NCBI GenBank assembly: GCA_001874255.1
Contig: MPDC01000021.1
Span: 1-64,000 of the forward strand
DNA length: 64,000 bases
Origin: Alphaproteobacteria bacterium MedPE-SWcel
Lineage (GTDB): Bacteria; Pseudomonadota; Alphaproteobacteria; Rhodobacterales; Rhodobacteraceae
Direction: 5' to 3'
Shown: in pieces, positions 9,273 through 17,775 of the stretch
Layout of the letters: each line of letters begins with the position of its first letter
How positions within the stretch are numbered: the stretch's first letter is position 1
Position numbers and translations under genes: made by a program
Notes under the pieces: model-generated
Told to the model about the DNA's origin: nothing
Databases searched by the model: none
What the model saw: only the letters and a program-made list of their open reading frames with translations

Positions 9273-9510
9273 GCCGTCAAGAAGATGTGCCGCCCAGAAA
9301 AGACGTCTTTGATCAACTCTCTGGATCCTGCGTTTATTTGTTCGCACCGTCCAAGCTATGGCTCCTTGCTGACCCTCGGTGTTTCACTCGTCACGCTCGC
9401 CCGCCGGGGCTCGTGTCCCCCAGAGGCGCACAGCTTGCGCCGCACAAACACCCGAGAATCTGAGCCGGATTGCCTCTTGCGCAGTACATCCTGCATTGCA
9501 AGAACACGCG

Positions 9511-10911
9511 TCACGCGGCATCCAAGAACCACGACTTGGCATTCTCATAGCAGATGTTGCGAACCAGCTCATCCAACAAGTCGGTATCATCTGGCAGATG
9601 CCCGGTTTCCGACCAACGGCCGATCATTCCACACAACAGCCGTCGAAAATACTCGTGCCGTGGAAACGACAGAAACGACCGGCTGTCGGTCAGCATGCCG
9701 AGAAACGTCGACAATAGCCCGATCTGGGCGAGGCTTCGCATTTGCGTTTCCATGCCATCCAGCGTGTCATTGAACCACCAGGCTGCACCCGCCTGAACCT
9801 TGCCGGGCACAGATCCATCCTGAAAAGTCCCGGCAGTTGCCGCCAGTACGGGATTACGCCCGGGGTCAAGCCCGTACAAGATCACGCGAGGCAATGCTCC
9901 GTCTCGATCCAGCCGGTCCAGCAACACCTGCAACGGGCCCGCCATATCGGTGTCGCGCAACGAATCCCCGCCCGCGTCGGTGCCGACGGCGCGGATCAAT
10001 CTGGTGGACCCGTTTCGAACAACATTCATATGACATTGCATCACCAGCCCACGGTCTGCATAGGCGCGCCCAAGCGCATCAAAGAGTGCTGCGCGATGCC
10101 CGGCTGCGGCCTCTGGGGTCACCGCTTGTCCGGCCCGAGCCCCCTTCAGCGCACTGTCCAGAATGCCTGCTCCGGGGATATCGGCAGCGTCAAGATAATT
10201 GATCCCGTGGTCGGCCGCCCGGCACCCGTGAGACACAAAATGATCGAGCCGCATCACAAGTGCCGCAACCAGGTCCTCGAAACTCTGAATTGGATGGGTC
10301 AGCGCTTCGAGACGGTCGATATAGGCTGCAAAGCCGCCTGCCTCAATTTGCACGGCTTTGTCGGGACGGAAAGTGGGCACCACCTTTATGTCCAAGCCTG
10401 CCATGGCCGCATGATGCTCCAGCGTGTCGACCGGATCATCCGTCGTGCCGACCAATTCGACCTTCATCCTGCGCAAAAGACCCTGCGCACTAAACTCCGG
10501 TTGCTGCAGGCAGGCGTTGGCTGTCTCCCAGACGTGATCCGCAGTCGATGGAGAGAGCACGGTGCCCGTCAGGTCAAAATAGCGCCAGAGTTCCAGATGT
10601 GACCAATGGTGGACCGGGTTCAACACAGCGCGGGGCATCGCCTCGGCAAAGGCATCGAATTTTTCACGCCAGTCTGCATCTCCGGTCACACGGCGCTCGT
10701 CCGTGCCCGCCCAGCGCATGACCCGCCATTTGTAGTGATCATGAGCCAGCCACATTTCACCAATACTGCCCCAGCGTCGATCCTGTGCGATTTCGGCCGG
10801 GGACAGGTGATTGTGATAGTCGATAATCGGGAGACCTCGCGCAATGTCATGATACAAGCGACGGGAGGTCTTTGTATCCAGCAAGAAGTCGGCATTCAGA
10901 AAACCGCTCAT
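9511..10911 (-). CDS. uxaC: Glucuronate/galacturonate isomerase
   Basis: Uronate isomerase converts D-glucuronate to D-fructuronate and D-galacturonate to D-tagaturonate, the first cytoplasmic step of hexuronate catabolism. The 466 residues match the UxaC family throughout: the N-terminal FLLDTKTSRRLYHDIA and the IIDYHNHLSP metal-binding motif (about residues 29-38), then VHHWSHLELWRYF. It is the last gene of a tightly packed minus-strand operon and overlaps uxuB by ATGA (start codon 10909-10911). UxuB, UxuA and the regulator are all encoded in this locus; KDG kinase and aldolase are not and must be elsewhere. Confidence 0.95.
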   Translation of the reverse strand: MSGFLNADFLLDTKTSRRLYHDIARGLPIIDYHNHLSPAEIAQDRRWGSIGEMWLAHDHYKWRVMRWAGTDERRVTGDADWREKFDAFAEAMPRAVLNPVHHWSHLELWRYFDLTGTVLSPSTADHVWETANACLQQPEFSAQGLLRRMKVELVGTTDDPVDTLEHHAAMAGLDIKVVPTFRPDKAVQIEAGGFAAYIDRLEALTHPIQSFEDLVAALVMRLDHFVSHGCRAADHGINYLDAADIPGAGILDSALKGARAGQAVTPEAAAGHRAALFDALGRAYADRGLVMQCHMNVVRNGSTRLIRAVGTDAGGDSLRDTDMAGPLQVLLDRLDRDGALPRVILYGLDPGRNPVLAATAGTFQDGSVPGKVQAGAAWWFNDTLDGMETQMRSLAQIGLLSTFLGMLTDSRSFLSFPRHEYFRRLLCGMIGRWSETGHLPDDTDLLDELVRNICYENAKSWFLDAA

Positions 10912-12329
10912 GGCTGCTGCTCCGTAAGTGACATGTCTAGCACCGGCCCGATCCCCTTGGCTTGGATTTGGGTGAAAACGCTGCGCACGGTATCCGTGAA
11001 GGTCTCATTCGGTATCAACTCCGCGGGGATCAGATCAGTCAGACCAAAGATCGCCGCGACAGGATCTGCCCCTCTTGCGGCCAGTCGTAGCTCGTCTCGG
11101 CGAGGATCATCAATTGGCCCGAGACTTTGGAGACCTTCGATCCAGGCTGCAAGGGCCAAGGCCGATACGGACCAGGGGCGCCCGGCCTTTAGGTTCGATG
11201 CGACGGGTGCAAACAATCGCTGTGGCATTTTCTGAGAACTGTCCATGGCGATCTGTACGAGTTGGTGTTTCAAGCGGGTATTGCCAAAACGCGCCAACAG
11301 ATCATCCGCATACGCGGTCACATCCACATCCTCGGGCAAGCGCAGGGTCGGCGCCTGTTCCCGCAACATCAGTTGCCGTATCGCGCTGCGCAACGGTGGG
11401 TTCCCCATGCAATCCGCAACCGTCTCATGACCGAGAAGCTGCCCGACCCAGGCCAATGTTGTATGCGCCCCGTTGAGCAATCGGAGCTTCATTTCCTCAA
11501 AAGGCTGCACATCCGGCACCAATAGTGCCCCACCCGCGGCAAAAGGAGGCGGTTGGCCGACGAAGTTATCTTCGATCACCCACTGGCGGAAGGGTTCACA
11601 GAGAATGGCATTGTCATCCTCCCGGCCCAACGCCTCCGTGATCAAGGCGCGGCCGTCTTCGGTCATCGCCGGCACGATCCGATCCACCATGGAGGACGGA
11701 AAGCGGACCCTGCGTTCGATCCACCCGGCGAGGTCGCCTCCCTTGGCGCGGGCGAACCCCAGAACGGCGGCCCGTGTCAATGCCCCGTTGTCTGGCTGAT
11801 TGTCACAGGACAGTATCGTCAGCCCCTCTCCACCGGCTGCTCTGCGTCGCTCCAGCCCGGCCACGATCACGCCGATGGCCGTCTGCGGGAGGTTTGTCCC
11901 GTCAAGATCCGCCCGGATCGCGCCATTTTCCATATCGAGGGCTCCGCCGCGGGTGCAGTAGCCCTTTTCGGTGATGGTCAGCAGGATCAGCGACAGGTCC
12001 GGTGCGGCGATCAGATCGGGCAAGGCGTCCGCCCCGTCCCGCGCGGGATGACAGGTCCCGCAGAGCACGCCGATTTGGCGCAGAGACATCGTCTCCCCGT
12101 CCGCCTCGGCAACATGATAGAGCCCATCTGCCGTATCCAGCTCCGAAAGCGCCTCTGCCCCGGAATTCAGCCGGGCGGCGACCACGCCCCAATCGCCACC
12201 GGCCGTGCCGAGACCTTGGTTCAGGTAGACCATCGGATGTGCGCGTGCAAACGCGCCAAATCCGATATGCAGGATGCGGGGACGCAGGAGCGCAGGGTCA
12301 AAGGGCACAGGGACAACAGCAACAGTCAC
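10908..12329 (-). CDS. uxuB: Fructuronate reductase (mannonate oxidoreductase)
   Basis: This 473-residue member of the mannitol dehydrogenase family most likely reduces D-fructuronate to D-mannonate with NADH. Family features are the N-terminal Rossmann start (ILHIGFGAFARAHP), TITEKGYC, LSCDNQPDNG and the FPSSMVDRIVP signature. The family also contains mannitol, tagaturonate and altronate enzymes; the assignment to UxuB follows from uxaC directly downstream and uxuA in the other arm. It starts with GTG overlapping the stop codon of the GH31 gene (GTGA), and its stop overlaps the uxaC start, which indicates translational coupling. Confidence 0.85.
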   Translation of the reverse strand: MTVAVVPVPFDPALLRPRILHIGFGAFARAHPMVYLNQGLGTAGGDWGVVAARLNSGAEALSELDTADGLYHVAEADGETMSLRQIGVLCGTCHPARDGADALPDLIAAPDLSLILLTITEKGYCTRGGALDMENGAIRADLDGTNLPQTAIGVIVAGLERRRAAGGEGLTILSCDNQPDNGALTRAAVLGFARAKGGDLAGWIERRVRFPSSMVDRIVPAMTEDGRALITEALGREDDNAILCEPFRQWVIEDNFVGQPPPFAAGGALLVPDVQPFEEMKLRLLNGAHTTLAWVGQLLGHETVADCMGNPPLRSAIRQLMLREQAPTLRLPEDVDVTAYADDLLARFGNTRLKHQLVQIAMDSSQKMPQRLFAPVASNLKAGRPWSVSALALAAWIEGLQSLGPIDDPRRDELRLAARGADPVAAIFGLTDLIPAELIPNETFTDTVRSVFTQIQAKGIGPVLDMSLTEQQP

Positions 12330-14695
12330 AGCGTGATCCTTCCATTCCGATCTGAGGCCAGCACCAATTGGCGACGCTCACCGGCCGGCAGAATGACATC
12401 GGCCTCGCGGATCACCGGCTGCCCCGGCCCCTCCCGCCGAGTGGCAAACCGTATGTTTGTCTCGTCACTTTCCAGATCAAGTGACGTCAGGCACCAGTCG
12501 CCATCCCGCGAAACCCCGTCGTCTTCGAACAGCAGGCTGGTATCACGCGCGCAACCCTTTCCTGGAAACAGCGCCAGATGTCGCGATTTCTCCGCCTCTG
12601 GCGCTGCCCGGCTGCCGCCGTCGCCCATTGGAATGACGCTGCCGCCTCGGACGAACACCGGGATCGTCTCGAGCGCAACCGGCACCTCGAGCCACTGCCC
12701 TCCCTCGTGCCAAATTCCGGTGTGGAAATCCCACCAACCGCCGCTGTGCTGCGGGAGGTAGACCGGGCGGGTCTCCACATCTTTGTCCAGAACCGTCGCA
12801 ACCAGAAGGTCGCGCCCGAGGAGGAAACCGTCCGTATCTTCCCAGGTTTGCGCGTCCTGCCCGAAGTCCAGAAACAGCGGACGCAGCATCGGCTCGCTTC
12901 GCTCTGCTGCCTGCCACAGACAGGTGTAGATATAGGGCAGCAAACGGTAGCGCAGCCGGATTGCGTCCCGGATCAGATCGGTCACCTCCGGGAACATCCA
13001 GGGTTCATTCACCGTGCCGTCGTCATTCCAGGAATGAATGGTGAACCGAGGGTGAAACACTCCGTTCTGGACCCATCGGACAAACAGCTCCGGCTCTGGA
13101 CGCGGTCCGGAAAATCCACCGACATCATGGCCGATATTGTAAAAACCGGAGAGGTTCATTCCCAATCCCATGCGCTGGTTCCAACGCAGGGTCTTCCAAT
13201 CGGTGCGGTTGTCTCCACTCCAGGTCTGGGCATAGCGCTGCAGCCCCGGCGCACCTGATCGACTGATCAGATAGGGGCGTTTGTCGGGCGCATGTGCTGT
13301 TTGCGCCTCCTGCGAGGCCCGGGTCATCAAAATCGGCATCACCGGGCGCATCAATGCCACATCGATCGGGCTGCCAAAGCCCGCGCATTGCGCGTGACGG
13401 TCCCAGATTTCGTATTCGTTATTGTCGTTCCAGGTGGACCCGATGCCCCGACGCAGCAGCGATGAGGTGACATTGGATTTCCACCATTCAACAGTGGCGG
13501 TATTTGTAAAGTCGAGATGTGAACCTTCGTCATCCCAGAACACCGACCGCTCCGGGCCGGTATTTGCATCCGCCTCCGGGCTTGCATGGATGAACAGCCC
13601 GGCATCGGCCACGTCACCGTAGCGTGGGTGGTCCTGCAAAAGGCAGGGTTTGATATTGGCGATGAGCTGTACGCCCTCATCCGCAAAACGCGCCGCCATA
13701 CCTTCGGGGTCCGGCATCTTGTCGTCATTCCAGTTGAAGACGTAACGTTTTGCGCCGATCGATGTATATCCGGATGACATCTGAAAGCTGTCACAGGGAA
13801 TGTCGTGCTCTTTGATGCGGGTCAGAAACCCCTCCAACTGTACCTGAGCATCGGCGGCATCCGTATAGGACATCGTCGACCCGGAATAGCCAAGGCTCCA
13901 GCGCGGCGGAAAGGCCGTGCCACCGGTCAATTGCTCCTGGCGTTTGACCAGGGGCAGCACATCGGGCGCCCAGGACATATAGAAATCAAGGTCCCCGTCC
14001 TCCGCGCGGTAGACGCGGTAGGGAGCATGATAGTTGTCCAGCTCATTGCCGAGATCGAACCAGCAGCTCGCAAGATTGTCGTAAAATATTGACCAGCACC
14101 CGGCCTCTGCGGTGCGCGTGATGGTGAAAGGCACGTGTTTGTAAAGCGGATCTGTGGTTTCGGCATCATACCCCATGGCATCGAGATTTCGCATCTCGTA
14201 GCGCCCGCCTGCCCGGTCGAGAGGCCCCGCCTTTTCGCCCAGGCCGAACACCTGCTCATCTGCGCTGCGAGACAGGAAATGGGCATGGGCATGATCGCGC
14301 AACCCCAGATGCAGCCCCCCGGTAGAGCGGTCCTTTGCAAAGCATTGCCAGCCATCTGTGCCATCGCGCACCTCCCAGACCATCTGAAGCGGTCGCAGAA
14401 TTCGCAGGCGCAGCGTGTCACTGGCGATCGTCACGTCATCCGCGCTCGCCTCGACTTTGGCCGCGGGACAGCCAAAGCCCGCCATCGCGTCCCGGCTCCG
14501 CCCCTCCCAGGGGGCATCGCCACCAGGGGCAATCGTCCAGCTGCGATCCAGGCGCCAGTCGCCATCCTTCTGCAAGGACACCCGAAACAGCGTATCCTCA
14601 AGAACCGACACGCGAAGCAGGTGCCGCCCTTCGACACGCAGGGTCACCCCGTGTTCGGTTTCTGACATCAACTCCCAGGACTTGAGACTCTTCAT
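12326..14695 (-). CDS. Glycoside hydrolase family 31 (alpha-glycosidase)
   Basis: This 789-residue enzyme has the full GH31 layout: an N-terminal beta-sandwich, a catalytic barrel and C-terminal beta domains. The nucleophile motif WNDNNE lies at residues 422-427 (Asp424) and the acid/base motif WSGDN at 492-496 (Asp495). No signal peptide is seen, so it acts in the cytoplasm on an imported oligosaccharide or glycoside. GH31 includes alpha-glucosidases, alpha-xylosidases and sulfoquinovosidases; the sequence alone does not fix the substrate. Its place between the TRAP transporter and uronate genes suggests it trims an alpha-linked sugar from a uronate-containing glycoside. It overlaps dctM (TAATG) and uxuB. 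Confidence 0.88.
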   Translation of the reverse strand: MKSLKSWELMSETEHGVTLRVEGRHLLRVSVLEDTLFRVSLQKDGDWRLDRSWTIAPGGDAPWEGRSRDAMAGFGCPAAKVEASADDVTIASDTLRLRILRPLQMVWEVRDGTDGWQCFAKDRSTGGLHLGLRDHAHAHFLSRSADEQVFGLGEKAGPLDRAGGRYEMRNLDAMGYDAETTDPLYKHVPFTITRTAEAGCWSIFYDNLASCWFDLGNELDNYHAPYRVYRAEDGDLDFYMSWAPDVLPLVKRQEQLTGGTAFPPRWSLGYSGSTMSYTDAADAQVQLEGFLTRIKEHDIPCDSFQMSSGYTSIGAKRYVFNWNDDKMPDPEGMAARFADEGVQLIANIKPCLLQDHPRYGDVADAGLFIHASPEADANTGPERSVFWDDEGSHLDFTNTATVEWWKSNVTSSLLRRGIGSTWNDNNEYEIWDRHAQCAGFGSPIDVALMRPVMPILMTRASQEAQTAHAPDKRPYLISRSGAPGLQRYAQTWSGDNRTDWKTLRWNQRMGLGMNLSGFYNIGHDVGGFSGPRPEPELFVRWVQNGVFHPRFTIHSWNDDGTVNEPWMFPEVTDLIRDAIRLRYRLLPYIYTCLWQAAERSEPMLRPLFLDFGQDAQTWEDTDGFLLGRDLLVATVLDKDVETRPVYLPQHSGGWWDFHTGIWHEGGQWLEVPVALETIPVFVRGGSVIPMGDGGSRAAPEAEKSRHLALFPGKGCARDTSLLFEDDGVSRDGDWCLTSLDLESDETNIRFATRREGPGQPVIREADVILPAGERRQLVLASDRNGRITL

Positions 14696-15996
14696 TACTG
14701 ATATCCCAACAACAAGCGTGGCAGGGTGAGGCTGATCTCGGGAACATAGGTGACCAGCATCAAGAGACCGAACAAGACGGCGTAGAAGGGCAGCAACGGC
14801 CTGATGACCTTTGCGATCGATGTCCCTCCGACCGAGCAGCCGACGAACAGCGCCGATCCCACAGGCGGCGTACAGATCCCGATACAGAGGTTCAGCGTCA
14901 TCACGATGCCGAAATGAACCGGATCCATGCCCAATCCTTTGATCACGGGCATGAAAATCGGGGTGAAGATCAGCAATGCCGGGGTCATATCCATGAAGGT
15001 GCCGACGATCAGCAGCGCAACATTGATGGCCAGCAGGATCGCAATCGGATTGTCCGACAGCCCGAGCAGGAAGTCAGAGATCGCAAATGGAATACCACCG
15101 AAGGCCATCACGCGGCTCATCGCGATGGAGGCTCCGATCATGAGAAGCACCACCGAGGTGGTCACCGCACTTTCGATGAGGATGGCAGGCAGATCCCTGA
15201 TCGTGATCTCACGATACCACACCAATGCAAGCAGCAGCGTATAGATCACCGCAGCCGCCGATGCTTCGGTGGCGGTAAAGACGCCGGATATGATCCCGCC
15301 CATGACAATGACGATCAAGCCGAGCGGCAGTGCCGCATCACGTGCGGAAACCAGCACCTCACGGAAGGCGGGGCGCGGCGCCACAGGATACCCACGCCGC
15401 TTGGCAATAATGCCCGCAACGAGCATCAGCCCGAGCCCCATCAGGATACCGGGAAGATAGCCTGCCACGAATAGCGCCGCAATTGAGGTGCCGCCGGTGA
15501 TCAACGAGTAAACGATGAGCGTGGCCGACGGCGGGATCAGCAGACCCGTCGGGCAGGAGGCGATGTTCACAGCCGCAGAAAAGGCCGGATCATAGCCTTC
15601 TTTTTTCTGCAGCGGCGCCATGACGCCTCCGACTGCCGCCGCTGACGCCACAGCTGACCCGGAAATCGACCCGAACATCATGTTGGCGATCACATTGCAA
15701 TGGGCCAACGCGCCCGGAAGGCGCCCGCCAAGAACCTTGGCGAAATTGATCAGCCGCATGGCGATGCCGCCACGGTTCATGATGTTGCCTGCAAGGATGA
15801 AGAAAGGGATCGCCAGCAGGGTAAAACTATCCAGACCAGAGGCCATTTGCTGCGCGACGATAAACAGGGATTGATCAACCCCCATGAACAGCAGGAATGT
15901 CGCGGTCGTGGCAATCCCGATGGAAAAGGCAATCGGAACACCCAAAGCCATCAGGACGGCAAAGCTGCCAAAGAGGAGAAGTATTGCAGTCGTCAT
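14695..15996 (-). CDS. dctM: TRAP transporter large membrane subunit (DctM family)
   Basis: This 433-residue, highly hydrophobic protein has the repeated membrane helices of the DctM/TRAP large subunit, including typical segments such as AIPFFILAGNIMNRGGIAMRL and PSATLIVYS. It forms the ion-driven channel with DctQ and receives ligand from DctP. The partner dctQ lies 12 bp upstream in the same operon, and the binding protein dctP is encoded divergently. Context with beta-glucuronidase, GH31 and uronate enzymes points to a glucuronide or hexuronate substrate. Confidence 0.93.
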   Translation of the reverse strand: MTTAILLLFGSFAVLMALGVPIAFSIGIATTATFLLFMGVDQSLFIVAQQMASGLDSFTLLAIPFFILAGNIMNRGGIAMRLINFAKVLGGRLPGALAHCNVIANMMFGSISGSAVASAAAVGGVMAPLQKKEGYDPAFSAAVNIASCPTGLLIPPSATLIVYSLITGGTSIAALFVAGYLPGILMGLGLMLVAGIIAKRRGYPVAPRPAFREVLVSARDAALPLGLIVIVMGGIISGVFTATEASAAAVIYTLLLALVWYREITIRDLPAILIESAVTTSVVLLMIGASIAMSRVMAFGGIPFAISDFLLGLSDNPIAILLAINVALLIVGTFMDMTPALLIFTPIFMPVIKGLGMDPVHFGIVMTLNLCIGICTPPVGSALFVGCSVGGTSIAKVIRPLLPFYAVLFGLLMLVTYVPEISLTLPRLLLGYQ

Positions 15997-16008
15997 ATCA
16001 GCGCAGCC

Positions 16009-16527
16009 TTAATCCAGAGGACCGCCGAGAGGCTGCGGGGCCTCCCCGGCGTCAGAGGAACCGGGGCCGTCGCGCCACAGCTCGAACGCGAAGATCGCGC
16101 AATAATAGAGAATGACAGCGCCCGCAAAGGGGATCGCGCCGTAGACATAGCCCATCGGGATCTGCAACGCGGGCGTGACCTGCCCCGAGGCAAAGGTCTT
16201 CCAGACCAATTGGCCGCCCCCCTTGATCATCACCAGGGTCGCAAAACCGGCAATCGCAAACAGCGTAAAGCCCTCGGACACGCTTCGGGCACGTCCCTTC
16301 AGGTTCTGCGTGAGCAGATCAATGGCAAGATGCCGCCTAAGGCCCATCGTGTACGCGCCACCAATCAGCGCCAGCCACATGAACAAAAAGCGGGCCAGCT
16401 CGTCCGTCACCGTGCTTGGGGTGCCGAGAATGTAGCGGCTGACAACCTGCCAGCTGACACAGGCCACGAGCGTGACAAAGATGGCAGAGATCACAATTTT
16501 CAGGACCAGATCGACAGCGGCTCTCAT
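16009..16527 (-). CDS. dctQ: TRAP transporter small membrane subunit (DctQ family)
   Basis: The 172-residue product has four predicted membrane helices and the DctQ signature around residues 20-70 (VSWQVVSRYILGTPSTVTDE, then LARFLFMWLALIGGA). It is the first gene of the minus-strand arm, so its transcript starts in the shared operator region at 16528-16781. It forms the TRAP membrane complex with the DctM encoded 12 bp downstream. Confidence 0.92.
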   Translation of the reverse strand: MRAAVDLVLKIVISAIFVTLVACVSWQVVSRYILGTPSTVTDELARFLFMWLALIGGAYTMGLRRHLAIDLLTQNLKGRARSVSEGFTLFAIAGFATLVMIKGGGQLVWKTFASGQVTPALQIPMGYVYGAIPFAGAVILYYCAIFAFELWRDGPGSSDAGEAPQPLGGPLD

Positions 16528-16632
16528 AGGGTGGTCCCTTCCCCACAGATTTGGGTCTTTGTACTCGGCGTCATTGTTCCCCTCCCGCGGCGGACTCCCA
16601 ATTGCTGGCGCAGACCCTTGCGCAGGAACCCC

Positions 16633-16648
16633 AATTGGTCAACCAATT
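16633..16648. promoter_or_regulatory. Operator 1 of the uronate locus
   Basis: The palindrome AATTGGTCAACCAATT (core TTGGT-CA-ACCAA at 16635-16646) resembles the known UxuR/ExuR operator of enterobacteria (ATTGGTATACCAAT). It lies on the dctQ side of the divergent promoter region, about 106 bp before the dctQ start. The locus encodes a GntR-family UxuR candidate that would bind it. Confidence 0.8.
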
Positions 16649-16687
16649 TATGCCTCTTGTGTCAATTCAACATATTTCAAGCAAGTT

Positions 16688-16699
16688 TTGGTTGACTAG
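16688..16699. promoter_or_regulatory. Operator 2 (degenerate) of the uronate locus
   Basis: TTGGTTGACTAG keeps one perfect half-site (TTGGT) and a weak second half. Its start lies 53 bp from operator 1 and 42 bp from operator 3, both close to whole numbers of helical turns. Confidence 0.5.
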
Positions 16700-16728
16700 A
16701 TTCCGATTCTAGGAAAGTTTCTCGGATT

Positions 16729-16742
16729 ATTGGTTGACCAAT
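16729..16742. promoter_or_regulatory. Operator 3 of the uronate locus
   Basis: ATTGGTTGACCAAT (core TTGGT-TG-ACCAA at 16730-16741) is the second perfect copy of the motif. It ends 39 bp before the dctP start codon, where a bound repressor would block the plus-strand promoter or early transcript. Confidence 0.8.
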
Positions 16743-16781
16743 TTACTGTGGTCAGGCCGAAACACTTTGGGAGGAGAGACC

Positions 16782-17756
16782 ATGACCCCGCATTTCACGA
16801 CTGCCCTGTCTGCCCTTGCGCTCGCCGCGATGGCAGGCGCCGCCAGTGCAGCCACATTGAAGCTGAACCACAACAACCCGCCGGATCACCCGGTCCATAT
16901 CTCCATGCAGGTCATGGCTGACCGGATGGAAGAGCTGACCAACGGCGAAGTGAAGATCCAGATCTTCCCCAACGCCCAGCTTGGCACCCAGCGCGAGTCG
17001 ATGGAACTGGTGCAGAACTGTGCCCTCGAAATGGCCCGCTCCAATGCCTCCGAACTCGAAGCCTTCGAGGAAAGCTATTCCGCGCTGAACCTGCCCTATA
17101 TCTTCTCGTCCGAGGAGCATTTCAACACGGTCATCACTGGCGACATCGGTCAGGACATCCTGAACGCTTCTGTCGATCAGGGTTTTCGTGGCGTCGCCTT
17201 CTACACCGAAGGGGCCCGGTCATTTTACGCGCAGAAACCGATCCTGTCTCCGGCAGATCTGCAGGGCGTGAAGGTCCGTGTCCAACCCAGCCCATCCGCG
17301 ATCCGCATGGTAGAGCTGCTTGGCGGTAGCCCGACACCGATTTCCTGGGGCGAACTCTACAGCGCGCTTCAGCAAGGTGTTGTCGACGCGGCAGAAAACA
17401 ACCCGACCGCATTGACCACCGCACGTCATGGCGAAGTGGCCAGCGATTTTTCCCTCGACGAACACACCATGATCCCGTCGGTCGTCGTGATGTCCAACTG
17501 TGCCTGGGACGCGCTGACGCCCGAACAGCAAGAGGCAATGCATACAGCAGCACTGGATTCCATGGCAGCACACCGCACCGCGTGGAATGCCGCCTCGAAT
17601 GCAGCCATCGACGAGGCGAAAACCTCCCTTGGTGTTGAGATCCACACCGTCGACAAAGCCCCCTTTGCCGAAGCCGTCCTGCCGATGCACGAGGAAGTCG
17701 CCGCGAAATCTGAAAATCTCGCCGACCTGATCGACCGCATCAAAGCGATCAAATAA
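16782..17756 (+). CDS. dctP: TRAP transporter solute-binding protein (DctP family)
   Basis: This 324-residue periplasmic protein binds the transported anion for DctQM. It has a signal peptide (about 23 residues, cleaved after AGAASA) and the DctP family core, including ADLQGVKVRVQPSP, where the arginine normally pairs with the ligand carboxylate, and PISWGELYSALQQGVVDAAE. The ATG at 16782 is preceded by GGAGGAG; an in-frame ATG 16 codons upstream lacks a signal peptide start. It opens the plus-strand arm and lies just behind operator 3. A carboxylate-bearing ligand such as glucuronate or a glucuronide fits the locus. Confidence 0.94.
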   Translation: MTPHFTTALSALALAAMAGAASAATLKLNHNNPPDHPVHISMQVMADRMEELTNGEVKIQIFPNAQLGTQRESMELVQNCALEMARSNASELEAFEESYSALNLPYIFSSEEHFNTVITGDIGQDILNASVDQGFRGVAFYTEGARSFYAQKPILSPADLQGVKVRVQPSPSAIRMVELLGGSPTPISWGELYSALQQGVVDAAENNPTALTTARHGEVASDFSLDEHTMIPSVVVMSNCAWDALTPEQQEAMHTAALDSMAAHRTAWNAASNAAIDEAKTSLGVEIHTVDKAPFAEAVLPMHEEVAAKSENLADLIDRIKAIK

Positions 17757-17775
17757 GCAACAGGCACAGGCATCA

